Assembly (NCBI GenBank): GCA_003118195.1
Contig: BEXV01000107.1
Location: 113,332 to 177,331, forward strand
Direction of reading: 5' to 3'
DNA: 64,000 nt
Origin: Hemicentrotus pulcherrimus
Lineage: Eukaryota; Echinodermata; Echinoidea; Camarodonta; Strongylocentrotidae
A model generated the notes under the pieces. That model did not search any database, had not been told where the DNA came from, and was given only the letters and a program-made list of their open reading frames with translations. Positions 12,501-20,586 of this stretch are shown here, piece by piece (the stretch's first letter is position 1; every line of letters begins with the position of its first letter). The position numbers and the translations under genes are program-made.

Positions 12501-15500
12501 AGGGGGTGGTAAAAACATTATAGTTTACTTTAGTTGAGTAAATATCTGCACTATGGTAGGGAGGCAATGTCATCATTAAGGGATATATATTCAAAGTTGA
12601 TTTCACACTTGGCATTACATGCCAAACTTCACATCATACTTTGAACTTCTGCATTATGCATCAGGTATATGGCAACATGAAATGCACATCATCTTATTCA
12701 CCCAACATATACATGTACTCTTCAGATAAGCATCAACTATTTGCAGAAAATAGGAGATTCCTGTAAAATGTTTCCTATACATTACTCACAAAAATGTGCC
12801 ACATTATAAATAATGCAAAACGTCTCACCAGTGAATAACATAAATGTGATTTTCTAATTTTGATTTGAGTAAGCTAGTGATTGCCTCTGAAACACATCTT
12901 ACTCTCGATATTCAGAACCTGCACTTGTATCAGGTATTAAACAGAGAATGAAACAAGAAAGTATATCTAGAGTACATGACTAATTCTTCTGTGGCCTGTC
13001 TTTTCCAAGAAGTATTGAAAACAACATAGCTGACATTACCTTACCCACACTCAAGTTACCTTGCCTTCTACCTAGCATGTTTCATTCACGGACGATTGTC
13101 CTGCGTAGAGGTTCACTCTACTTGAAGCAATCTACTTGACATAGATTCTGGTAAAATGAAAACTTACCTATTTTCTGTAAAAATATCCAGCATGGACTCA
13201 GCTAGCCACATGTTCTTTGGGGATACATCTCCTCCTGTTCAAATGAATACAAAATTTGGGGCGAAATGTATATCAATGAACCTCCTCGTGTTAGGGTTAA
13301 TAGACTGGTCGTTCACATAGACGTTAAATAGGATGGGTCCAAAGATGCTACCTTAGGGAACCCCATTGTTTTATAATATGCACAATATAACTCAACAAAA
13401 TGCACAACACAACTCAACATTTAAAAATCATTACTATAAAGGTCAATAGAATTCTTAAAAATGTTCTTCAATGATTATTCATTCATAAGTTCAAAGGTCT
13501 CATGAAAATTCTTAGCAGAATAAGATGCATCATTTTTTTTTTGTGATGCATCAAAGAGTGTATGAGCAATTGGACTTGAAATTCAAGATTTATGAGCAAT
13601 ACTAAAGAAGTGCTAATGAAAGGGAATTCTTACCTGTTATTTGCTTTATCAATGATGAGATAACTTGGTCTGCATTCGCAACGGAACCTTTAACCAGCTC
13701 ACGTGCTAACCAAATAACCTGTAGTGGTAGAAAATATTTCCTCATTAAAAAATTCATAATTTTACAATTCATCTAATTCTCATGATTCACATAAAATCTT
13801 CTTCTCGAAAAATTGTATCCAGGGCTTTTAGGTTTCTATTAATTACTTCATTAACACAAATAAGGAGACAGCAAATCTTGCACTCAATCTCCCGATCAAT
13901 CTCCTGAATGGAAACCTGTTCAAAGATTGGCACAGAAACATAATTTATGTGAGTTATTTCTGAAATGAAGGATTGAGCCATAATCCACACATTTCTGTCA
14001 TTGTCAAGGAAAGGATCCATTCAATATAACAAAGTAGTCACTGCTGAAAAAAAGGTTTCCCTATGACCAGAATGCAATGCACCAACCTATATCTTCCTAA
14101 CCTCTTGAATAGAATTACCCTTGATAATGTGAAGAAACAGAGAAACTCCTTGTCAAAATACAGTCAAACCTGCTTTAGCGACCACCTGTATAGAAAGACC
14201 ACCCATCTACAAAGACCACCTTTTTTGTTTCCCTTGAAAATGGTTTCTCATTGAAACAAGTTCTAAAGAAACCTGTACATAAAGACCACCTGCCTGTAAA
14301 GAACACTGTTCTTGTCTCCCTTGGGTGGTCTTTATAGACAGGTTTCAGTGTATAGGCAACTCACCTGTGTCCTGACATTTTCAAGCAGCTTTGTGTATCT
14401 TTCAGCAATGATCTGATTCAATCGATTCCACACGATAGCCATGCCATCTCTCGTGAGCAACTGCAAGTCTCTGTACACCTGGAAGTAATGGAGATAATAA
14501 TAATAATAACCGGGATTTATACAGCGCTTAATACAGAATACAATCTCTAAGCACTTTACAGATACTATTACCCCGGTCATCGGATTCACTCACGCACAAT
14601 GGGCACCATCTCAACTTCCTGGGAGTATTCCTACCATATGGTCACCATGAGGGCATAGGCAATTACTAACAACTAACACACATGCTTTCGTCATCCCACT
14701 AGGTCCCCATTTCTCTCTTGATTACTGAGTGGCAAATCTAGATTAATGCCTTGCCAAAAGACATTAGTGCTGTGTCAGGATTCGAACCACGATCTTTTGA
14801 ATTTCAAGTCCAGTGCTTAAACCACTTGACTTTGACACTTCCACGATTTGTCCATTAATTTCATTTTAAACTTTGGAGATTGCATCAGTCAGTCAAAATC
14901 AAATATTATGCTTTTGGACAATTCAGCTGAAGTAGTTGCAAATAACTGTCCGAGATATATTCAAACTGATTCAGCCATTGCTACACAATAGCTATGCCAT
15001 CTCTTGTGATCGACTGTATTAAAGTCTCAGTACACATGAGAGTAATCGAGATTACATTTCATTTTAAAGTTTGGAGATTGTATCGGTAAGTTAATATGTT
15101 GTTTGGACAATGCAACAGAAGTAATTGCAAAAACAAAAATTCATAGAAATATAAGATATAAGAGTATATAAGAGTATATATGTTATTTAAGTGTATCGCA
15201 ATACCATGTAACATAAAGAATTTCCATTGTTAAATGGACAATAAATGTGAACCTTATGAACCTTATGTAATTGACACATTAGGAAGGACAATTCTTGAAC
15301 TTACTTTCTGAGCTGCTGATGTTTGAGTAAGGATGGTGAACATTAGACCCAAAGTTACTTCTTCATGTTGTTGGGTTCCTTTGCTTACCTATTCATACAA
15401 GATAGAAAAAAGAGTAGGGAAATTTAAAATTCTCTGATACATTTATTTCTGTTCATATAAGGATCAGACGCTTCTAATCTAGAACGGGGGGAAAGGAAGG

Positions 15501-17280
15501 ATACAATATTCTTCATTCACAGACTTTCTGCATCATTGTAAGGACTTCAATATCAATTTGCACAAACCATTATATAAACCCCTATTCAAACTACCACACT
15601 TCTTGTGATTTAATGCTGAAATATATGAATAACTCAATATGTACAGTCATATAATTTGTGATAAGATATATGTTGTGTTATTTCTAGTCAGCGACAAACT
15701 ACAAAAGATTTAATCAGCATTCAATTTTCATGAATAATGGAAAAATGTAAATGCCAAATACGGCTAACTCTGCATTACTCAAAGTCACTCAAGTCATACT
15801 GTCTTTATGTTTAATATTTTGTTTGGACCAAACTATGCAAAACATGTGATATTCACACTTGCTAAATCAAATTTTGCCTATTATCAAAAAGTCAAACTTT
15901 TTTTTGCAGTCCCAATAGTTTTGACTTGTACAAAGTTAACTGTATTCTATTGAATTACCATTGCTGTTAGAGCATCATGAGTTTCTTTTTGAGAGAGTCC
16001 CGCCGTCGCCTTTAATATGACGTCATGGCCTCGTTCCATTCTCTGAAAATAAAAATAAAATCACAAAATGAGTCACAATTCGGTGATGGATTGTTATTAC
16101 AATCTAACAAATCAGTGTCATAACTGATAACATTCTTCTTGTTTGTTTGCTCTCTATATGACATAATATCTCTGCATGTTATGAAAAAATCCTCAACCCA
16201 AACATGGTTACCACACTTTTACCTTAAAAAAAAAAAAAAATGCTCAAAGANNNNNNNNNNNNNNNNNNNNNNNNNNNNNNNNNNNNNNNNNNNNNNNNNN
16301 NNNNNNNNNNNNNNNNNNNNNNNNNNNNNNNNNNNNNNNNTCAAAGCAGTTTCCCAAAGTTGGCAGCCCTGCTTTAGCTTTAATTCATCTACAGTATTTT
16401 ACACAATTACTGTTTATTTTCTCTCTGACTCAGTGACTGAGAATAAATCCCAAACTACTATCACACCAAGCTCAATTTCAAAGCATGAGATTACCTGGAT
16501 TTGGGTTCCCAATTCCCAGGTCATCCATCAAATAATTTTTACCATTCAAGTTAGATTAAATAAATATTCTCATTTTCTCAGACTCCCATTACAGTATTTT
16601 GCACCTGGATTGAGATGCCTACACACATATTGGACATGGCATACACCACACTGCAGTGCATAATCTTTGTTGCATGACGTAGCATTTAACGAGAAAGAAG
16701 AATATAATGACTGCCATTCAACTCCTAATTCTTCTGTCTCTTTTAAATCTGCCAGTATGAGAAAATCAAATTGAAAAAAATGAATAAGAACAAAAAAGGG
16801 AAATTAAAAAGAAGAAAAAAATCTTTCTAAAAATAAAATCCAGGACAGAGAGACGTGACTCAACAGTCAATTTGCATTTTTTCACTTTTAATATTCACAA
16901 GCAAGTAGTTTACAAAATATCTTATGAAGAAAAATAAATGAAATCATTGACACAGAAATCTTTCAGTCTGGAAGCCAGTCTAGCTTGCAAATGATTTATG
17001 CACTCACAATACACACACACAACGGACACTACACTGTCAACACACAGACGTATATAGACACAGAACATACACATCCCCAAAACAGCCACCATAGTATAGA
17101 CATATCATGTAGCTTACTGAATCGCAAAATACAGCGCTATGGTTGACAGACACACTTTAATATCACATTTTTCAATATCGACAACGAACTAGAGGCTCAA
17201 TAAAACCATACCTCTTCAAGATCATCTCGGGTATCTAATTTTGTAGCTATAAACAGATGAGATTGCTTCTTTTTTTCCAT
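570..17280 (-). CDS. INTS3: Integrator complex subunit 3 (SOSS-A), partial, 22 coding exons
   Basis: INTS3 is a scaffold of the nuclear Integrator complex (snRNA 3'-end processing, attenuation of RNA polymerase II) and of the SOSS single-strand DNA repair complex with NABP1/2 and INIP. Coding exons, high to low: 17212-17280, 15959-16042, 15305-15388, 14365-14478, 13634-13718, 13168-13234, 12292-12433, 10557-10686, 9728-9825, 9342-9389, 8464-8607, 8000-8087, 7038-7117, 5844-5935, 4990-5081, 4376-4546, 3769-3898, 3065-3128, 2559-2662, 2155-2199, 1205-1324, 570-666. All have AG/GT borders and matching phases, totalling 716 codons. Recognisable blocks are [72 protein letters not shown] and GKPLFVMF, all shared with vertebrate INTS3. 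The start ATG at 17280 has an in-frame TAA upstream. The acidic linker (exon 4376-4546) is the divergent part. Vertebrate INTS3 is about 1,040 aa, so roughly the C-terminal third lies beyond the left edge; I see no exon in 1-569. The copy of exon 7 at 11525-11666 is probably an assembly artefact. Confidence 0.95.
3655..3718. mobile_element. Fragment of fold-back MITE family E
   Basis: The stretch AACAAAGATTTGTGCATTAA followed by ATTTGATTACATTAC matches the right end of the elements at 8980 and 57670 over about 35 bp. The rest of the element was not found, so this is a truncated remnant in an INTS3 intron. Confidence 0.4.
4210..4300. mobile_element. Solo end of the GGCCT-A-rich inverted-repeat family
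   Basis: This stretch matches the left end of the element at 6006-6350 in reverse orientation: CTGACCGACCCA, then AAAGGGCAATACAACATC, a T-rich run and AGGCCTTA. No matching second end was found nearby, so it is probably truncated. It lies in an INTS3 intron. Confidence 0.5.
4632..4900. repeat. Two tandem copies of a diverged about 130-bp interspersed repeat
   Basis: Copy 1 is about 4632-4760 and copy 2 about 4761-4900. They share TCTAATCA, TTCATTGG, TGCAAGAT and a GTGATCACAAGA / GCGATCACGAGA block. Copy 2 ends with GGTTCTTGAGATAACGCG and GGACAGACAG, wording I associate with a repeat found in many invertebrates. The family name is not certain. It lies within an INTS3 intron. Confidence 0.5.
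6006..6350. mobile_element. Inverted-repeat element, GGCCT-A-rich family, copy 1
   Basis: The left end reads TAGGCC, an A-run, then AGATGTTCTATTGCACTTTA and GGGTCGGTCGG. The right end (from about 6309) is the inverted counterpart: GGGTCGGTCGC, AAGGGGCAATACAAC, a T-run, AGGGCTT. The two ends form imperfect terminal inverted repeats around an AT-rich core with no coding sequence, as in a non-autonomous DNA transposon. The assembly duplication at 6116 inflates its length by about 97 bp. A related end lies at 4210-4300. Confidence 0.6.
6020..6212. repeat. 96-bp near-identical duplication around a single N
   Basis: Positions 6020-6115 recur after the N at 6116 as about 6117-6212, with about two small differences in the C/T runs. 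As at 12044, a lone N separates the copies, which suggests unmerged overlapping contigs or alleles, not a biological tandem repeat. It falls inside an inverted-repeat element in an INTS3 intron. Confidence 0.75.
7715..7980. mobile_element. Fold-back MITE, family D, copy 1
   Basis: The left arm (GTTTCTCAAAGACTAAGATC, TTGGACTTAA, CTATGGCAGGC) is mirrored by the right arm (GCCTGCCATAGTTAAGTCC, CTTAGTCTTTGTGAAACACC). The arms are about 60-75 nt and the spacer is AT-rich and non-coding. A second copy is at 23656-23947. It is intronic in INTS3, next to the exon at 8000-8087. No clear target-site duplication was seen. Confidence 0.75.
8673..8980. mobile_element. Fold-back MITE, family E, copy 1
   Basis: This is an almost fully palindromic element. 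The left end GGCCATTTTCGTAATGTAAT is mirrored by TACATTACGAAAATGGCTTA on the right. Further in, GTCAGAATGCGAATTGCATAC mirrors TGCAACTTGCATTCTGACTA. The arms are about 150 nt with a short central loop and no coding capacity. It lies in the INTS3 intron between exons 8464-8607 and 9342-9389. A second copy is at 57392-57670. Confidence 0.75.
9553..9693. repeat. 80-bp tandem duplication, two copies
   Basis: AGGAACTTTGAAATTTGAGG with TTTCTGCATAGAAAAG and TCAATGAATTGTCAAT recurs 80 bp later with several changes. It is in the INTS3 intron between exons 9342-9389 and 9728-9825. Confidence 0.7.
11016..11320 (-). mobile_element. Partial copy of the CCGTA-TIR transposon
   Basis: The terminus TACCGTAATTAAGGG with ATAAACCGCACC resembles the end of the element at 22321-22915. 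The internal block around 11150-11320 matches that element's interior on the opposite strand (shared CATGTCAACAATGC and GATCTATCGGCAGATG). The far end is not recognisable. The assembly duplication starts inside this repeat, at 11278. Confidence 0.65.
11278..12810. repeat. 766-bp direct duplication around a single N, duplicating an INTS3 exon
   Basis: Positions 11278-12043 recur at 12045-12810 (offset 767) with one N at 12044. I saw no differences in the stretches I compared. Both copies contain INTS3 exon 7 (11525-11666 and 12292-12433) with the same splice sites. The exon is 142 nt, so splicing both copies into one mRNA would shift the frame. This is most simply two overlapping contigs or haplotypes joined without merging. 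Confidence 0.85.
14493..14840 (-). mobile_element. Full-length tRNA-Ser-derived SINE
   Basis: Read on the minus strand, it starts with a tRNA-like head (14772-14838): box A-like AGTGGTTTAAGCACTGGACT, a TGA anticodon context (CTTGAAAT) and box B GTGGTTCGAATCC, all typical of tRNA-Ser(TGA). A body of about 200 bp follows, then a conserved tail with GTAAAGTGCTTAGAGA, TTAAGCGCTGTATAAA and a (TTA)n end. The tail is shared with sequences at 31768-31848 and 42540-42667. Intronic in INTS3. Confidence 0.8.
16251..16340. other. Assembly gap (90 N)
   Basis: A run of 90 N lies in INTS3 intron 1-2 sequence. No exon is missing from the frame across it: the exons at 15959-16042 and 17212-17280 join in phase. 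Confidence 0.95.
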
Positions 17281-19382
17281 TTTGAAGGCCTTTTCGGGAA
17301 CTTGCGTACCTCTGTCTTACACACCACCACACGGTTTCTTCATCTCCGAGTTTTTGCAATGCATAATTAACACTGCACGTACAGTATAGTACAGCGCCAC
17401 GATATGCGCTAGCTGCATGCATGCACTTTGTCGTACAGCGCCCGCAGCGCGCAAGCTTTTATTTTTCCTTCTATTTCCCCCAATAGCCTATATTTTGCAT
17501 GGCCCTTTTAGATTTACTACAGTGTGTCCCAATTTTTTTTTAAATAACATTCCTTTTTTATAATCATAATGTGTCCTATTATGTATTGCTCAGGATCTTT
17601 ATGTATGTAATCATTTTCTCGAGTCTGGTCCTACCTTACAATCCCTCCCCCTTCCTCCCTCCTCCCAAAGCACGCAGGCATGTACGCAGCCACGGGAGGG
17701 GGTGGGGGGCACTGCCCCACCCCCAATTCCAAGATCGGTTGAACTTTTTTAGACCCCTCCTCAGGACGTCGATCAATAACATGTAAGTGCCCCCCCCCCA
17801 AAAAAAAAATAACCCATTTAAACTCTGGCTACGGGCCGCTGCTCCTCCCTCCTTCCTTTCCTCCTCCCCCTTCCCTCCCAAACAAGGCCCCGTTTTATCT
17901 CTAATAATTGCGCCCCTTTTATTTTGACACGCCCCTTTATCTTTTTGTACCATTATCCTTCTAATAATAGCCCCTATTCTTTTGTAATAAGTGCTCCCTT
18001 TCCGTTAAATAACTGCCCCCTTTTCTCTATGTATCTCCTTATCCTTTCGAATAAGTGCCATTTTCCTTCCTAAAGTTTTTTAGTAGCCCCTATTATTTTG
18101 TAATAAGTGCTCCTTTGGGGGTCCAAAAGAACAACTTTTTCTTTAATTTCACCCAAAGCCTGTTCACATTTAAAATTGATATAATTTAGTTTTTTTTTCA
18201 AAGGTCTTTTCATTTTTTCATAAGTTAGATTGTGCTTAAAACCCAATTACTATTTGTTTTCCTCTTTATAATAAGATGCAGTTTTTCGCACTGCAACCTC
18301 TCAAATCTTTAATAATTCGCTCGCTCTCAAATAAATATTCAGGCCATCACACCCAATTACTTATCAGCTGTATCTTGGACCATGTATTGTAAATTAAGAG
18401 AGAAACAGATAATCCCTGATATTGTAATCACAATGTCAAAATGTTAAAAATTGCTACTTTTTTCTCTTTGAGGATTCCCTTCGAAGATGCCGTTTTTTCC
18501 CTCCAGAAAGGGCCTTTTTGGTTGGTGCCCCCCCCCCCACCAAAAAAAACTTTGTAAGTCGCTCCGCCGCCCATCTACAAATATATTTTACAACTTAGAC
18601 AGTAACAAAAAAAATGAAGACTACGAAACCGTATGACGTCACGCGACATCGTTTGGCGAATGCATCAAGACTGAACTCCACATTTTTTTCTGTAACATAC
18701 TTTAATGGTAAGTGTTTAGCATTCATCTATAATAATTATTGGAGAACTTTGAATGAAGTTAAATTCGTGCGGCTTGTATTTTAGATCAATCTGAATGCGT
18801 TTTGCTTTCATTTATGGTAATATTATAGTCTACAGATTTTAATATTTATAATATGGACCCACACACTAAAAATGATGTTAGTAACATTAGTAGATTCGAG
18901 CTAATAATATTCACATGAATATGCCATCAATATGCCTAAAAAGTCATCATTCTTCTTACCACAGACATTATTTCTAAATTGATTTTAATAATATTCCTTC
19001 TCATTCTACGACAAGCAAAGTAGAATAACACTTAGTCTATGACTTTCAGTTTTATTTTACAGAATGGCGACTCGCCAAATGAAGAGACTAGTTAACGGCC
19101 TTAGACAGAAATAAGCGCCTGGTATGGGTCATTCTTTAATAAAACTGACATTTGTTGATATTCCCCATACACAGACGGTAGGTCCCTCATAGCCACTATG
19201 TGTTGAAGATAAACGGCTAGATTTCAGCCGTTAGACCACTCCCACAAATATGATAAACTTGGGGAGAAATGCATCATTATCTTCAATTGCAGTAAAATTG
19301 TAGACAATTGTCAGTCCCTAAAAGTTCCCTTTTTACCCCTTTCCCCAACAAATGTAATTAAAAGAGAAAGGAAAGGACTTAC
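17281..19382. other. INTS3 leader and probable first intron
   Basis: Upstream of the INTS3 start codon, 17281-17311 is probable 5' leader (possible acceptor at 17312-17314, minus strand). The rest is probably intron 1 if the leader exon at 19383 is real. It contains a C-rich region at 17640-18120 with runs of C and A, and decayed repeats built on TAATAAGTGCTCCCTTT. It also contains the candidate small transcript at 18600-19150. Confidence 0.5.
18634..19143 (+). ncRNA. Candidate small spliced transcription unit (hypothetical)
   Basis: A palindromic cAMP-response element, TGACGTCA, stands at 18634-18641. A strong donor follows (AATG|GTAAGTG, exon end 18707), then a pyrimidine-rich acceptor (TTTTATTTTACAG, exon start 19063). 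The second exon opens with a 16-codon frame, ATG 19064 to TAA 19114, MATRQMKRLVNGLRQK, and has an AATAAA at 19138-19143. This order looks like a promoter, intron, micro-ORF and poly(A) signal. I do not recognise the peptide. It could instead be an alternative PRCC leader, since another donor-like site occurs at 19122, or chance. Confidence 0.25.
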
Positions 19383-19568
19383 CGAGCTTTTGGCTGCTTC
19401 TCGATGACCCACGTCAATTATCCTCACCGAAAGGAATCAAAATGGTGGCTAAAGAATATTCAAATACGATAATGAGGATGGTTGACCTCTCCTCGGTTAG
19501 CTCCTCCGCGCGCGCGTCGCGTCGAGGATAGCGCTCGCACGTGAAGAAGACAACACGAGAACTCAAAC
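19383..19568. promoter_or_regulatory. Putative bidirectional promoter and leader exons, INTS3 / PRCC
   Basis: A strong minus-strand donor (AAAGCTCG|GTAAGTCC, exon edge 19383) and a strong plus-strand donor (CTCAAAC|GTAAGTAT, exon end 19568) face away from each other 186 bp apart. Between them is a CpG-dense core at about 19500-19530 (CGCGCGCGTCGCGTCGAGG). The minus leader contains no ATG, nor does the plus leader from about 19490, as expected for untranslated first exons. The minus one would splice to the INTS3 exon starting near 17311, the plus one to the PRCC exon at 20556. Transcription start sites were not determined. Confidence 0.5.
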
Positions 19569-20586
19569 GTAAGTATCCACCATGCATTTCCAATGCGAGA
19601 CATACATGTACGTGCACGTACGCGTGAGTCTATGAATGAGGTCAATGGGGTGGAGACTAAATAACTTTCGCATGAATATTCATTACTTTGATTCAAGATG
19701 GCTCTCGTCTGAAGACGGTCAAGTGGGAGAGATAATTTAATTTTTTGAAGAACAATTCATATGCAGAGGTCCAGGGTACGTATTTTCTCCATTATCACAA
19801 TATGTGTTGCCATTCTGGCTGCCAACTTTATATGTTAGTGCATGCGATTCGTACAAAAAAAGGATTTAACTTGGCGTCAGGGCAGTATCGTCTTATCGTT
19901 AACCTGTAGACTTTATCTTCAACGTACGATGGCATAGGCGATCATTCAGTCTCTGTATCCGGAGGTCTAGTGAAGCCAGACGTAGTCTCAGTGGAACAAC
20001 CGACGATATAGAGACTGAAGCTTTTGGTCTATTATGGCCTATGCTGTGCTAGTAGAGTCGAGAGAAGAGTAGAGGCTAATGCGTATTGACCTCTAGCACA
20101 GCACTAGGTCTACGTGTTAATAGGCAGAATTTGCTCACATAAATAGTCAATACACACATATTACACAAATGCACACAATCATGCCGATGCGGCTGTAAGC
20201 AAAGTTGACAGTAGACATACAATTTGAATTATTTAATTATTCTTTCTAACATCGGTAAGTTGCAAAAATTGTATTTTACTGCTATTTAGGGGTCATCAAT
20301 TGTCACTAAAGTACCGATTTTGAGTGAAATCAGTTGAGTTTTGTACAGTGGTGTATGAAATGTTGAGTATCAATAGCCAAGCTTTTAATACACAGCCAGG
20401 ATAGTAATGAAGCTATGTGTGGTTTCATGGAGCAAGCGATGGTTTCTGAGATATGTCACGCAGTTGGTATTCTATTCACACTATTGAATATTAAATTTCA
20501 TAATTGTATTTTTCCATTTTCACTTTAATAAGTTGCACTTTGAACTTCTTTTTAGTTGGTCACAGATTCTCCCATCAAACTCAAAA

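Noticed and set aside
16139..16663. 174-residue plus-strand frame
   Set aside because: It runs through the 90-N gap and shows no family resemblance; it is INTS3 intron.
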